Made by a program: the position numbers and the translations under genes. This document shows positions 10,163-19,662 of a DNA stretch of 64,000 bases, one piece after another. A model generated the notes under the pieces. It searched no databases. It had not been told where the DNA came from and saw only the letters and a program-made list of their open reading frames with translations. This DNA comes from Acinetobacter pittii. GTDB lineage: Bacteria; Pseudomonadota; Gammaproteobacteria; Pseudomonadales; Moraxellaceae. Position 1 is the first letter of the stretch. Every line of letters starts with the position of its first letter. The stretch is taken from assembly GCF_034067285.1 (NCBI RefSeq), contig NZ_CP139286.1, forward strand, positions 2,666,001-2,730,000, read 5' to 3'.

Positions 10163-10192
10163 TGCTCAAACTCCACAAATTTAGAAATTGTC

Positions 10193-11101
10193 TTAGAAAT
10201 AGCCTTCTTGCTTTTTCTTTTCCATTGAGCCCGCTTCATCATGGTCAATCATACGACCTTGACGCTCAGAACTCGTGGCTAAAAGCATCTCTTGGATAAT
10301 TTCAGGTAACGTATCTGCTTCAGACTCAACTGCACCAGTCAATGGATAACAGCCAAGCGTACGGAAACGTACAGACTTCATCTGTGGAACTTCACCTTCT
10401 TTTAAACGCATACGTTCATCATCAACCATGATTAACGTACCGCTACGCTCTACTACTGGACGAACAGCAGAGAAATAAAGAGGAACGATTTGAATATTTT
10501 CTAAATAGATATATTGCCAGATATCTAACTCAGTCCAGTTAGATAAAGGGAATACACGAATACTTTCACCTTTATTCACTTTACCATTGTAAAGGTTCCA
10601 AAGTTCAGGACGCTGGTTTTTAGGGTCCCAACGGTGTTTACTATCACGGAATGAATACACACGCTCTTTCGCACGTGATTTTTCTTCATCACGGCGCGCA
10701 CCACCAAAAGCAGCATCAAATTGATATTTATCCAAAGCCTGTTTTAAAGCTTGGGTTTTCATAATATCGGTATATTTTGAACTACCATGATCAAATGGGT
10801 TGATTCCAGCTTCACGACCTTCTTTGTTCTGATGAACAATTAAGTCAAAACCATGAGTTTTTGCCATGTTATCGCGAAACGCGATCATGTCTTTAAACTT
10901 CCAGCCCGTATCTACATGTAATAATGGGAATGGAAGTTTAGCCGGATAAAATGCTTTTAAAGCAAGATGAAGCATAACAGCCGAGTCTTTACCAATCGAG
11001 TAAAGCATGACTGGGTTTTCAAATTCCGCAGCAACCTCACGAATAATGTGAATACTTTCAGCTTCAAGTTGCTTGAGATGTGTGAGTCTTGATTCAGTCA
11101 T
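10193..11101 (-). CDS. cysD: Sulfate adenylyltransferase subunit 2
   Basis: Catalytic adenylyltransferase subunit that partners CysN. It is an N-type ATP pyrophosphatase with the PP-loop [17 protein letters not shown] near residue 38, then HVDTGWKF and [15 protein letters not shown], all typical of CysD and of PAPS reductase relatives. I used the ATG at 11101 (302 residues): AGGA lies 7 nt upstream, whereas a GTG two codons earlier almost touches that site. The first 8 nt overlap the end of a short upstream ORF in another frame, so translation may be coupled to it. It is probably CysB-activated, as sulfur genes generally are. Confidence 0.96.
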   Translation of the reverse strand: MTESRLTHLKQLEAESIHIIREVAAEFENPVMLYSIGKDSAVMLHLALKAFYPAKLPFPLLHVDTGWKFKDMIAFRDNMAKTHGFDLIVHQNKEGREAGINPFDHGSSKYTDIMKTQALKQALDKYQFDAAFGGARRDEEKSRAKERVYSFRDSKHRWDPKNQRPELWNLYNGKVNKGESIRVFPLSNWTELDIWQYIYLENIQIVPLYFSAVRPVVERSGTLIMVDDERMRLKEGEVPQMKSVRFRTLGCYPLTGAVESEADTLPEIIQEMLLATSSERQGRMIDHDEAGSMEKKKQEGYF

Positions 11102-11192
11102 GAACACGTCCTTCTCTATCCATTTTGCCCATAAAATCTAGAAGTGGTATTAAACCACCACTTAGAAGACCATGTGGAGGAACGAGTGCCAT
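11094..11192 (-). CDS. Candidate 32-residue leader peptide overlapping cysD
   Basis: A short reading frame seen directly in the sequence: ATG at 11192 preceded by GGAG with 5-nt spacing, 32 codons, stop TGA at 11094-11096, so that its last codons overlap the cysD ATG (CATGACTGA) in a different frame. The peptide opens [18 protein letters not shown] and ends with a charged [10 protein letters not shown]. The PPHG opening loosely recalls the N-terminus of single-chain ATP sulfurylases, but that may be chance. A 7-bp inverted repeat (AAGTGGT/ACCACTT, 11142-11163) lies inside it. It could be a regulatory leader, a translational coupler or a small structural protein. No Cys codon run is present. 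Confidence 0.5.
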   Translation of the reverse strand: MALVPPHGLLSGGLIPLLDFMGKMDREGRVHD

Positions 11193-11262
11193 AACAACTC
11201 CAATTTTTCGTGATAAATAATCCAACCACAAGCCTTTATATGGCTTATAGCATTAGTTATGC

Positions 11263-11268
11263 ATTATA
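11263..11268 (-). promoter_or_regulatory. Possible cysD operon -10 element
   Basis: On the minus strand this reads TATAAT. The hexamer 17 nt upstream (AAAAGG) is a poor -35, as expected for an activator-dependent (CysB-type) promoter. Inference only. Confidence 0.35.
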
Positions 11269-11429
11269 GTGATTTAAAACCGATTCCTTTTGCTTGTTTT
11301 TTCATATTGATATTCGATTTAATCATATACATATAATATGCTGATTCACTTGCATAACTTCACAATCGTAGCTTGCGCAATTAACTTAAGCAAATTACGT
11401 TCTAGGCTTTATTTTCTCTAAAAAACCAT

Positions 11430-11461
11430 AAAAAAAGAGAAGCATTAAAGCTTCTCTTTTT
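11430..11461. terminator. Intrinsic terminator after wzi-like gene
   Basis: AAAAGAGAAGC / GCTTCTCTTTT stem with A- and T-runs on the two sides; it lies just past the stop of the minus-strand Wzi-like gene. Confidence 0.85.
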
Positions 11462-11476
11462 AAACATAATTTAATC

Positions 11477-12919
11477 TTAGAAACCAAACATTTTACGTTC
11501 TAATGGAATTTCAATACCGATAGAGGCACCTGCATCATTGCCTTCCAAATCAGAATCACTTACCCAACCATTAATTTTTAATGGAAGATCAGGTTTAATG
11601 AAATGCGTCCAAGTTAAATCAAGTGCTTTAATTTCATCATCTTTAGGAAATGCTTTATTGATTGCTAAATTAGATTGGTTAACTTTAACTACCATAGCAC
11701 GACCACTTAAACGGTTCATGACATCAAAGCGGATATCACCACCCACTGAATACATTTGTCCGTCACCACCCATCGCGTGTCCTAACGGGAAACCATGTTG
11801 ATAATAACCATCTTTATAAATGTAATGATTATAAGAAATGCCTTTTACATCACCATTGGTTCGTGTGTCCGCCCATTCTGCATAAAGTTGATATGGCATA
11901 TCATTGTAGCTTGACGAATAGTCCACACCAGCTAAGTACATTTTCTTAGAAGGAAGTAGTCCAGCTTCATCTTCACCTACATATTGACCATAAATGCCAA
12001 CAGGGGTATTTATAAGAGATTGTAGATTTAAACGAGCATCAAAACCTGCGATTTGGTTAGATCTATCTTCAGCTGCGTCATAAACATTATCATTACCCTT
12101 GATCGCATTCCATAAAGAATCCCAACTTTCAGAGCGACCTTCACCACCCCATTGTAAAGTTCGAGAAGCACCTAGCTCTAAATAGGGTAATGGCTGTGCA
12201 GTTATGCGTAGACCTAATAATTTAGCATCTGGAATTGCTTTATAATCATCTAATTGACCAGCAAATGCTTGATATTGCCAAGGTCCAATCCAAGACAACC
12301 ATTTTGTTTCAAAAGCATTTTGTACAGCACGTTGTGCAGTCACACCATAAACTGGGCGACTCGCATCACCACGAATTAAGCTGCCATCGTGTCCTGGTCC
12401 CCACCACGTTGGAATTTGACCTGCAACTACCCACTGATTCCAAAGTTTACCAGCGACATATGAACCTTCAACATTAACGTCTTGTCCATTATCAATTTGC
12501 GGATCTTTTTCTGCATTTACACGGATTTTTGCATCCCAGTTTTCGCCACCGGCATTAAACTCTAACGAACCTTGATATTGAGCTTTTTGATTATCACCAA
12601 ATGCTTGAGGAATATTTTTTATATCAGTTTCAGCAAAAGCACCCACTTTAACTGTGCTGTTATCAGCTTTTAATGCATTAAGAACTGAGTTAATAACTTT
12701 TTGTTGAGCTGGATGAGATACTTTTGCCTGAGAAAGTGCTCGCTGTATTTCATCACCACTTAATGGCCAAGTTGAGGTGCTGATATTAATAACACCTTGT
12801 TGGTTCAACCAATTTAAGTCAGTACGTAAATCTTCATTATTTAGCACTAAACCTTGTGCAAAAATAGCGGATGAAGCGGTTGCCAATATTGCGATCGAAA
12901 GTGTTCTTTTTAGAAACAT
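11477..12919 (-). CDS. Wzi-like capsule assembly outer-membrane protein
   Basis: Exported 480-residue protein of the capsule-assembly Wzi family, whose E. coli member is an outer-membrane beta-barrel lectin anchoring K-antigen at the surface. I chose the ATG at 12919, which gives a clean signal peptide (MFLKRTLSIAILATASSAIFA). An earlier in-frame start would add 21 residues with Cys and charges that spoil the signal. Family features: an N-terminal helical plug region, GGENWDAKIRVNAEKD, WWGPGHDGSLI and SRTLQWGGEGR, then alternating amphipathic strands ending in Phe. No other capsule gene is nearby, so it stands apart from the K locus, as is usual. Confidence 0.85.
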   Translation of the reverse strand: MFLKRTLSIAILATASSAIFAQGLVLNNEDLRTDLNWLNQQGVINISTSTWPLSGDEIQRALSQAKVSHPAQQKVINSVLNALKADNSTVKVGAFAETDIKNIPQAFGDNQKAQYQGSLEFNAGGENWDAKIRVNAEKDPQIDNGQDVNVEGSYVAGKLWNQWVVAGQIPTWWGPGHDGSLIRGDASRPVYGVTAQRAVQNAFETKWLSWIGPWQYQAFAGQLDDYKAIPDAKLLGLRITAQPLPYLELGASRTLQWGGEGRSESWDSLWNAIKGNDNVYDAAEDRSNQIAGFDARLNLQSLINTPVGIYGQYVGEDEAGLLPSKKMYLAGVDYSSSYNDMPYQLYAEWADTRTNGDVKGISYNHYIYKDGYYQHGFPLGHAMGGDGQMYSVGGDIRFDVMNRLSGRAMVVKVNQSNLAINKAFPKDDEIKALDLTWTHFIKPDLPLKINGWVSDSDLEGNDAGASIGIEIPLERKMFGF

Positions 12920-13063
12920 GCCAGCACAATTCTCAAAGTTATTTATGAGCAACACCTTAAATTTTTTATCACAAATTTGCAATTGTTAAACTGTGCAATT
13001 ACATTTTTTAACGCTATTTTAAGATACGTATAAGTAGGTAAGTTTCTAGATATAAAAGGTAAT

Positions 13064-13092
13064 AAAAAAGGCAGTATAAATACTGCCTTTTG
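13064..13092 (-). terminator. lysS terminator
   Basis: GGCAGTA-taaa-TACTGCC with A-run/T-run; next to the lysS stop. Confidence 0.85.
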
Positions 13093-13104
13093 TACCTTAG
13101 AAGA

Positions 13105-14634
13105 TTAACCTTCTTTACGGCGCATATGCGGGAATAAAATTACATCGCGGATACTTGGGGCGTCAGCAAATAACATAACCAAACGGTCGATACCGATACC
13201 TTCACCTGCTGTTGGAGGTAAACCATATTCAAGCGCTTCTACAAACTCTGCATCATAATGCATTGCTTCGTCATCACCTGCGTCTTTTTCCGCTACCTGA
13301 GCTTGGAAACGTTCAGCCTGATCAATCGGGTCATTTAACTCGCTAAAGCCATTTGCTAATTCACGACCACCGATGAAAAATTCAAAACGATCTGTAACAT
13401 GTGGATTGTCATCATTACGGCGAGCCAATGGAGATGTTTCCGCTGGATAATCAGTAATAAATGTTGGTTGACGAAGTTTAGTCTCAACAGTTTCTTCAAA
13501 TACGATCGTTTGAAGCTTACCTAAACCAAAACCAGGTTTAACTTCTTCTTTTAACTCTTCACGGATAAATTTTGCAAGAAACTCGCGGTCACCTACATTT
13601 TCAGGCGTGAACTGCGGATTATTCTCTAAAATCGCATCGAACATAGAGATTTTCTTGAATGGACCTTTAAAGCTAAACACTTCACCTTGGTAAGGAACAT
13701 CAGTTGTACCTAGAATATCCAAAGCCAACTTTTCAAGCATATTTTCAGTCAATGCCATTAAGTCTTTATAATCAGCATACGCCTGATAAAACTCGATCAT
13801 CGTAAATTCAGGGTTATGACGTGTTGATACCCCTTCATTACGGAAGTTACGGTTGATTTCAAAAACACGTTCGAAACCACCAACAACTAAACGCTTCAAA
13901 TAAAGCTCAGGTGCAATACGCAAGAATAAAGGCATATCCAAAGCATTATGATGTGTTTCGAATGGACGTGCAGAAGCACCACCCGGAATCACATGCATCA
14001 TTGGCGTTTCAACTTCCATGAAACGTTCATTGTTTAAAAATGCTCGAATACCTGCAACAACTTTGGCACGAATTTCAAAAGTTTTACGTGTTTCTTCATT
14101 CACAATTAAGTCAAGGTAACGTTTACGGTACTTAACTTCTGTGTCATTTAAGCCATGAAATTTATCTGGTAACGGACGAAGAGATTTTGTAAGCAGTTCA
14201 AAACCTTCAAGGTGAACATATAAGTCCCCTTTGCCTGAACGTCCGATATAACCTTCGGCAGCAATGATGTCACCAAGATCCAAACCTTTAATGGTTTCAA
14301 GAATATCTTTTGGTAAACCTTTACGGTCAACATATAACTGAATACGACCTGTCATATCTTGGATTACCATGAAAGAACCACGGTTTAACATGACACGACC
14401 AGCCACTTTTACATAGACATGCTCAGCGCTTTCAATTTGTTCTTTCGACTGATCTTTAAATTGTTCTTGTAGATCAGCAGCGTAATGTTCACGCTTAAAA
14501 GTGTTCGGCCAAGGGCTCTTTCCAGTTTCCTTCGCAACATCTTGGATTTGCTTTAATTTGGCATGACGCTGTGCAATTAAATCGTTTTCGGAAATAGTTG
14601 GTTCAGAAGTCGATTGAGCGTTTTGTTGCGTCAT
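13105..14634 (-). CDS. lysS: Lysyl-tRNA synthetase, class II
   Basis: Charges tRNA-Lys. It is 509 residues from the ATG at 14634, which has GAGG upstream; an earlier TTG/ATG-like extension of 11 residues is unlikely. It has an N-terminal OB-fold anticodon-binding domain (about 65-170, [22 protein letters not shown]) and a class II catalytic core with motif 2 [18 protein letters not shown] and motif 3 [14 protein letters not shown] near the C-terminus. YHP-like editing features are absent, as expected. It is monocistronic, with its own terminator; the upstream 220 bp hold the promoter but no obvious T-box or leader. Confidence 0.98.
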   Translation of the reverse strand: MTQQNAQSTSEPTISENDLIAQRHAKLKQIQDVAKETGKSPWPNTFKREHYAADLQEQFKDQSKEQIESAEHVYVKVAGRVMLNRGSFMVIQDMTGRIQLYVDRKGLPKDILETIKGLDLGDIIAAEGYIGRSGKGDLYVHLEGFELLTKSLRPLPDKFHGLNDTEVKYRKRYLDLIVNEETRKTFEIRAKVVAGIRAFLNNERFMEVETPMMHVIPGGASARPFETHHNALDMPLFLRIAPELYLKRLVVGGFERVFEINRNFRNEGVSTRHNPEFTMIEFYQAYADYKDLMALTENMLEKLALDILGTTDVPYQGEVFSFKGPFKKISMFDAILENNPQFTPENVGDREFLAKFIREELKEEVKPGFGLGKLQTIVFEETVETKLRQPTFITDYPAETSPLARRNDDNPHVTDRFEFFIGGRELANGFSELNDPIDQAERFQAQVAEKDAGDDEAMHYDAEFVEALEYGLPPTAGEGIGIDRLVMLFADAPSIRDVILFPHMRRKEG

Positions 14635-14890
14635 CTCTGCCTCGATTAAGTAAAAATGAAGTGGCATAGCTTAACAGATTGCAGGAGTTTTTCGAATGAT
14701 TTCAATCAAACAAAAATGAAAAAAGACAATTTATGGAAACGAGCAGTACTTTTTAAAGGCAAAATGACTTAGACCAATCGCTAAGATCATTTTTTAAAGC
14801 ATTTAGTAAAATATAAAAAAATCCAAATAACCTCGATATTCAAAGGCCCTATTTGCCTTTTATTTTATCAATGAGATTGTGTCGTAAATA

Positions 14891-15379
14891 ATGAAAATTC
14901 TATTTTTACATGGCTTGGATTCTTCTCGTGAATCGACAAAGTTCCACGCCATTTTGCATCCACATAAGTTTTGTATTGATGTTGATTACCGTAACTTAAG
15001 TTATGCGTCTGTTGAGTACTTTTATCATCAGGCTATTCAAACCATCAAACCGGATTTACTGGTTGGCCACAGCCTTGGAGGGTATTGGGCCTTAAAAACT
15101 GCCGCTCAACATAAATTAGCTGTGATTGTAGCGAATCCAAGTCTTACGCCGAGTTTTCGATCTGACTACCCTCAACTGTCAGAAGAAGAGCTCACCCTCT
15201 CTAATCCTAAAATGGCCTATTTAGAATTAGGAGATGAGCAACTTGATATGTATCAGGTTCAACAAAAACTTGCACCTTACATGAATATTGAAACGTTTGA
15301 GGGCGGACATCATCGTTTGGCTTACCCTTCTCGTATCAATGATTTGATTATGAAAATTTATAAAAAATATTTGGCTTAA
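14891..15379 (+). CDS. YqiA/YcfP-type alpha/beta-fold esterase
   Basis: 162-residue single-domain alpha/beta hydrolase of the short UPF0227 type (E. coli YqiA/YcfP). The oxyanion region is LFLHGLDSS at the N-terminus, the nucleophile elbow GHSLGG (Ser61) and the catalytic His in GGHHRL (about 140-141). YqiA hydrolyses short acyl esters such as palmitoyl-CoA analogues in vitro, but a physiological substrate is not known. There is no signal peptide, so it is cytoplasmic. It is convergent with the SRPBCC gene, with only 15 bp between them and no clear terminator. Confidence 0.82.
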   Translation: MKILFLHGLDSSRESTKFHAILHPHKFCIDVDYRNLSYASVEYFYHQAIQTIKPDLLVGHSLGGYWALKTAAQHKLAVIVANPSLTPSFRSDYPQLSEEELTLSNPKMAYLELGDEQLDMYQVQQKLAPYMNIETFEGGHHRLAYPSRINDLIMKIYKKYLA

Positions 15380-15394
15380 ATTAATGCAGATAGC

Positions 15395-15835
15395 TTACTT
15401 TTCTTCTGCTAATTTCTTGATTACCTCAAAACCTTGAACGAAGCCACTTTTCAACATACCCATATATTCAGGTAAGGTGGCTAATTCGACTTTTAAAGTA
15501 GTTACATTATCGTGTTGACTCAAAAAATATTTTTCTAATGAACCACTCCAGCCTTTGACTTCTTCACTTTCTAAATCTTCCTTACCGTCCTTAATCATTC
15601 CTAAATGTTTAAAAATCAAGATTTCCGGCTTTTTCAATTCTTCAATAGTGGAAACCATGCCATTGCCTTCGCCATCTAAGAAATAAGTTTTACCACCGAT
15701 TTGCCAATCGGTACGCATTGAGGAATCCGGGGCAAAAAATTTTGTCCAAGCATTATATGTTTCGCTATTCCAAAGTAATTCCCATACTTTCTCTATAGGC
15801 GCTTCAATTTCTACTTCGTATTCTAAATTTTCCAT
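15395..15835 (-). CDS. SRPBCC/AHSA1-domain protein
   Basis: 146-residue START/Bet v1-like protein. It begins EYEVEIEAPIEKVWELLWN, the typical first strand and helix of AHSA1-type SRPBCC domains, continues through strands such as KTYFLDGEGNGMVSTIEEL, and ends in the long C-terminal helix. It probably binds a hydrophobic ligand or acts as an Hsp90-activator-like accessory protein, but the ligand cannot be predicted. GGGAAG precedes the ATG. It stands alone on its strand. Confidence 0.82.
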   Translation of the reverse strand: MENLEYEVEIEAPIEKVWELLWNSETYNAWTKFFAPDSSMRTDWQIGGKTYFLDGEGNGMVSTIEELKKPEILIFKHLGMIKDGKEDLESEEVKGWSGSLEKYFLSQHDNVTTLKVELATLPEYMGMLKSGFVQGFEVIKKLAEEK

Positions 15836-16280
15836 ATTTTACTTCCCTGATTTTTTCCGTTTTATGATATCGACTTTTAATTTTCGCGTTTAATAATGAC
15901 ATCTGTTGACTTTTTATTTGTTGTTATTTAGCGTTGTTATTATATAAATCTTTTAAATGATCAGGCACTTTTTATTTTTCAGCACGTCCATAAGTAAAAG
16001 CAAGTTTAAAATTAACGTTAAGAATGCATTACTTATTATTAGTTTATGTTGAAGTTTTGCCTAAATAACCGCTTATTTGTCCTAACCTGCCATTCATCTT
16101 TGCTTACGAATGATTAAACTCCCTTATTTGCTTTACATTAAATGTAGAACTGCGTAAAAATTTGATATCCGATCAAAGGCACATTGGTTATTATTGACCG
16201 GATCGTGGTTACATTATTAATAGATGGAATAGTTTTACTGAAAGGCAGCTTTAAGCAAACTTATCAGTGCGGAGAGTCTC
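15836..16280. other. Upstream region of rubA
   Basis: 445 bp without a gene. It holds the rubA promoter; a 13-bp inverted repeat TACATT-A-AATGTA (16134-16146) is the only clear dyad. No riboswitch recognised. Confidence 0.5.
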
Positions 16281-16445
16281 ATGAAAAAATATCAATGTAT
16301 CGTTTGTGGATGGATTTACGATGAAGCAGAAGGTTGGCCACAAGACGGCATTGCAGCTGGAACAAAATGGGAAGATATCCCTGATGACTGGACTTGCCCT
16401 GATTGCGGCGTTTCAAAAGCTGACTTCGAAATGATCGAAATCTAA
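16281..16445 (+). CDS. rubA: Rubredoxin
   Basis: 54-residue iron protein that passes electrons from rubredoxin reductase to membrane alkane hydroxylase (AlkM/AlkB). Two CxxCG-type knuckles bind one iron: CIVCGW at residues 6-11 and CPDCGV at 39-44. Conserved aromatic residues ([17 protein letters not shown]) fit the AlkG2-like electron-transfer type. GGAG lies 6-10 nt before the ATG. It is the first gene of the rubA-rubB-estB-oxyR series described in Acinetobacter ADP1. An intrinsic terminator immediately follows, so rubB may receive only part of the transcription. Confidence 0.97.
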   Translation: MKKYQCIVCGWIYDEAEGWPQDGIAAGTKWEDIPDDWTCPDCGVSKADFEMIEI

Positions 16446-16456
16446 TGATTTAAATT

Positions 16457-16485
16457 AAAAGGCCATGATTGACATGGTCTTTTTT
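16457..16485 (+). terminator. Terminator between rubA and rubB
   Basis: AAAAGGCCATG-attga-CATGGTCTTTTTT (one G-T pair). It probably acts as a partial terminator inside the rub operon. Confidence 0.8.
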
Positions 16486-16539
16486 ACGAATATTACCAAT
16501 CACCGTATTAAATAAACAATTCTAACTCTGGAGAGAAAA

Positions 16540-17721
16540 ATGCATCCTATCGTCATTATCGGATCAGGCATGGCGGGTTATACCTTAGCACGTGAGTTTC
16601 GTAAGCTTAGCCCAGAGCAAGAACTTGTGATGATTTGTGCGGATGATGCAGTGAATTATGCAAAGCCAACATTATCAAATGCATTTGCAGGTAAAAAAGC
16701 ACCTGAACAAATTGCTTTGGGTGATGCTGCTAAAATGGGTACTCAACTCAATATGCGTATTGAGCCTTTCACTTTTGTAAAAGAAATTTTAGCTGAACGT
16801 CATGAGCTTGTTCTTGAGAAAGATGGAGTAACTTCAAATCAACCCTATTCAAAACTGATTTTAGCGGTTGGTGCTAATCCAATTCGACTTGCAATTGCGG
16901 GTGATGGTAGTGATGACATCCATGTTGTGAACTCACTCATTGATTACCGTGCTTTCCGTGAAAATCTAGCTCAACGTAAAGACAAACGTGTTGTTATTTT
17001 AGGTGCCGGTTTAATTGGTTGTGAATTTGCCAATGACTTACTTCACAGTGAATATGACATTACTGTTATTGATTTAGCACCTCAACCATTAGGCCGCTTA
17101 TTGCCAAGTCATATTGCTTCTGCATTCCAGCAAAACCTCGAAGAAGCTGGTGTTAAATTTGCGTTAGGTACAACCGTTGAAAAAGTCAGCAAAATTAATA
17201 ATGGCGAAGATTATGCAGTTACGCTCGCGAACGGCCAAACTTTAGTTGCTGACATCATTCTTTCAGCCATTGGGTTACAGCCAAATATTTCACTTGCTAA
17301 AAGCGCAGATATTCAAACAAGCCGTGGCATTATTACCAATAGTTTGCTTGAAACAAATCAAGCCGATATTTATGCGATTGGCGATTGTGCAGAAGTAAAT
17401 GGCACCCTACTTCCATATGTAATGCCGATTATGCAGCAGGCTCGTGCTCTTGCTAAAACCCTCAGTGGGCAACAAACTGCCGTGCATTACCCTGCTATGC
17501 CAGTAGCAGTAAAAACTCCAGCGGCTCCACTTACCGTTTTACCGGCACCAGTTGATGTAGAAGTAAACTGGGAAACAGAAGAGTTCGACGATGGTATGCT
17601 TGCTAAAGCAATTGACAATGAAGGAACATTGCGTGGTTTCGTATTGTTAGGTGCAACAGCAGGTAAACAACGCTTAACATTAACAAAGCTTGTTCCAGAT
17701 CTTATTCCAGCCCAAGCATAA
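16540..17721 (+). CDS. rubB: Rubredoxin-NAD(+) reductase
   Basis: 393-residue FAD flavoprotein that reduces rubredoxin with NADH. It has two Rossmann motifs, IIGSGMAGYTLAREF at the N-terminus for FAD and VILGAGLIGCEFAND near residue 152 for NAD, and the FAD-closing motif ADIYAIGDCAEV near residue 280. The C-terminal domain (about 330-393) is the rubredoxin-contact region of this family. GGAGAG precedes the ATG. It supplies electrons for alkane hydroxylation. Position and homology agree with ADP1 rubB. Confidence 0.96.
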   Translation: MHPIVIIGSGMAGYTLAREFRKLSPEQELVMICADDAVNYAKPTLSNAFAGKKAPEQIALGDAAKMGTQLNMRIEPFTFVKEILAERHELVLEKDGVTSNQPYSKLILAVGANPIRLAIAGDGSDDIHVVNSLIDYRAFRENLAQRKDKRVVILGAGLIGCEFANDLLHSEYDITVIDLAPQPLGRLLPSHIASAFQQNLEEAGVKFALGTTVEKVSKINNGEDYAVTLANGQTLVADIILSAIGLQPNISLAKSADIQTSRGIITNSLLETNQADIYAIGDCAEVNGTLLPYVMPIMQQARALAKTLSGQQTAVHYPAMPVAVKTPAAPLTVLPAPVDVEVNWETEEFDDGMLAKAIDNEGTLRGFVLLGATAGKQRLTLTKLVPDLIPAQA

Positions 17722-17773
17722 GGTTTGAATCAGGGATACTCTTTTGTGAGTATTCCTTTAAGGAATGAATAAC

Positions 17774-18718
17774 ATGAATAGCGCCTTACAGTTTAACGTT
17801 TCGCCGTATACATCTTTCATGCAAGAAACCAAAGTCAATTTAGGCAATGGTATTGAGCTACATGTAGAAGTGGGTGGAAAGCCGGAACATCCAACCATTT
17901 TGCTCATTATGGGTCTTGGGGCTCAAATGCTTTTTTGGCCGGATTTCTTCTGTAAATCACTCATTGACCAAGGTTTTCGTGTTATTCGTTTTGATAACCG
18001 TGATATCGGCCTTTCTTCAAAAGTACGTCATGAAGGTAAGCGATTAAATACGGTTAAGTTAATGGGCCGCTTTGCACTCGGGTTAAGTAATCAAGGCGCA
18101 CCGTATACACTGCATGATATGGCAGATGACGTATCCATGCTCATTGATCGTTTAGGTGTGACTAAAACCCATGTCATTGGCGCATCGATGGGTGGGATGA
18201 TCGCTCAAATTCTTGCAGCAAAATATCCTGAAAAGGTTGAGAAATTGGGGCTCATGTTTACCAGTAATAATCAGCCTTTTTTACCTCCCCCTTTTCCGAA
18301 ACAACTTTTGAGTTTAATTGGCAAACCCGAGTCACGTGACGAAGATGGTATTGTTAATCACAGTTTAAAATTATTTCAATTGATTGGTTCACCTGGTTAC
18401 GTCAACCAGATTGAAGCAATGCAAACTGCACGTAAACTTTATCAACGTAGCTATTATCCTGCTGGTGTACTTCAACAGTTTTTAGCAATATTATGTACAG
18501 GCTCCTTACTTCAACTGGACCGTGAAATTAAGCAACCTGCGTTAGTCTTACATGGCTCTCGTGATCGCTTACTTCCACCTAGTCATGGTAAGGCTGTAGC
18601 AAAAGCAATTTCCGGTGCTAAGTTTGAATTAATTGATGGAATGGGGCATGATATCCCTGCACATTTTATTCCACAGCTTAGCGGTTTATTTGCGCATCAT
18701 TTTAAATCATCATACTAG
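17774..18718 (+). CDS. estB: EstB-like alpha/beta hydrolase (esterase)
   Basis: 314-residue alpha/beta hydrolase lying between rubB and oxyR, where ADP1 has estB. It has the nucleophile elbow GASMGG near residue 135, acid residue region VLHGSRDRLLPP near 260, and the catalytic His in GMGHDIPAHF near 295. An HDNRDIGLS-type motif (RFDNRDIGLSSK) is shared with the hydrolase group around TAP-like and aclacinomycin esterases. I prefer the ATG at 17774, because AGGA lies 9 nt upstream; the ATG at 17765 abuts that site. There is no signal peptide. The natural ester is unknown. Confidence 0.85.
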   Translation: MNSALQFNVSPYTSFMQETKVNLGNGIELHVEVGGKPEHPTILLIMGLGAQMLFWPDFFCKSLIDQGFRVIRFDNRDIGLSSKVRHEGKRLNTVKLMGRFALGLSNQGAPYTLHDMADDVSMLIDRLGVTKTHVIGASMGGMIAQILAAKYPEKVEKLGLMFTSNNQPFLPPPFPKQLLSLIGKPESRDEDGIVNHSLKLFQLIGSPGYVNQIEAMQTARKLYQRSYYPAGVLQQFLAILCTGSLLQLDREIKQPALVLHGSRDRLLPPSHGKAVAKAISGAKFELIDGMGHDIPAHFIPQLSGLFAHHFKSSY

Positions 18719-18724
18719 GACACT

Positions 18725-19633
18725 ATGGCTGCATTACCCTCACTAAGACAGCTATCATATTTAGTTACGTTGTCGGAAACTTTGCATTTTACTGAAGCAG
18801 CACGCCGCTCTTTTGTCACGCAATCGACGTTATCAGGCGGCATCATGGAGCTTGAACGATTGTTAGGTGGCGTTCTGGTAGAGCGTGACCGTCAGAATGT
18901 GCGTTTAACACCCTTGGGTGAACAAGTCGTTGCTCGTGCCCGTGTACTACTAGCAGATGCTCAAGATTTAATGCGTTTGAGCCGTGAAATGAGTGAACCG
19001 TTAACAGGTGATTTGCATTTGGGCGTTATCCCAACCATTGCGCCTTTTATCTTGACACGGTTACTTGATGAAGTGCATCAGCAGTTACCTAAAATTCAAT
19101 TGCATCTGCACGAAGCTCAAAGTGAAAAAATTGTGGAGCGTCTAGAGCACGGTAATCTAGACATGATTGTTCTTGCTCTACCATTTGATACTAGAGGCCT
19201 AAAAGTCGCTGAAATTTCGAAAGAAAACTTGTACCTTGTGTGTAGTAAACAAGATGCAAATGCTTTACAAGCAAACTCTTTAGATGATCTTGATTTATCA
19301 AGATTAATTTTGCTTGAAGAAGGCCACTGTTTACGTGACCACGTTTTAAGTGCCTGCCCTATCGGTGAACGTAAAAACGACAACCGTTTAAAAGCAAGCT
19401 CTTTACCAACTTTGGTGGAAATGGTTTCTTCTGATTTAGGCTTTACGCTTTTACCAGAAATTGCAATTGATAACAGTATGATCAAGTTTAATGATCAAAT
19501 TACTGCAAAACCAATTGAAGATGCCCCGAGTCGGACTTTAGCATTAGTTACTCGTAAAAGCACACCGCTACAAAGTGAATTCGACGTGTTACTGCAAATT
19601 ATGCAGAAAATAACGACAAACTTACATGAATAA
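18725..19633 (+). CDS. oxyR: Hydrogen peroxide-sensing regulator OxyR
   Basis: 302-residue LysR-type activator of peroxide defence. The N-terminal HTH is LHFTEAARRSFVTQSTLSGGI. The redox pair is preserved: Cys202 and Cys211 in EEGHCLRDHVLSAC, matching E. coli Cys199 and Cys208, which form the activating disulfide. AGGA sits 4 nt before the ATG, 6 bp after estB, so it is co-transcribed with the rubredoxin genes. The co-location fits protection against peroxide leaking from the hydroxylase electron chain, as proposed for ADP1. No katG or ahpC is adjacent. Confidence 0.95.
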   Translation: MAALPSLRQLSYLVTLSETLHFTEAARRSFVTQSTLSGGIMELERLLGGVLVERDRQNVRLTPLGEQVVARARVLLADAQDLMRLSREMSEPLTGDLHLGVIPTIAPFILTRLLDEVHQQLPKIQLHLHEAQSEKIVERLEHGNLDMIVLALPFDTRGLKVAEISKENLYLVCSKQDANALQANSLDDLDLSRLILLEEGHCLRDHVLSACPIGERKNDNRLKASSLPTLVEMVSSDLGFTLLPEIAIDNSMIKFNDQITAKPIEDAPSRTLALVTRKSTPLQSEFDVLLQIMQKITTNLHE

Positions 19634-19660
19634 AAAAAGGAGTCTTCGGACTCCTTTTTG
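19632..19660. terminator. Bidirectional terminator with TTCG loop
   Basis: GGAGTC-ttcg-GACTCC with A7 before and T5 after; shared by oxyR and the converging SPOR gene. Confidence 0.92.
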
Positions 19661-19662
19661 TT

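Noticed and set aside
11262-11282. CysB site upstream of cysD
   Set aside because: CysB sites are poorly defined by sequence; GCATTA repeats near 11250 are suggestive only.
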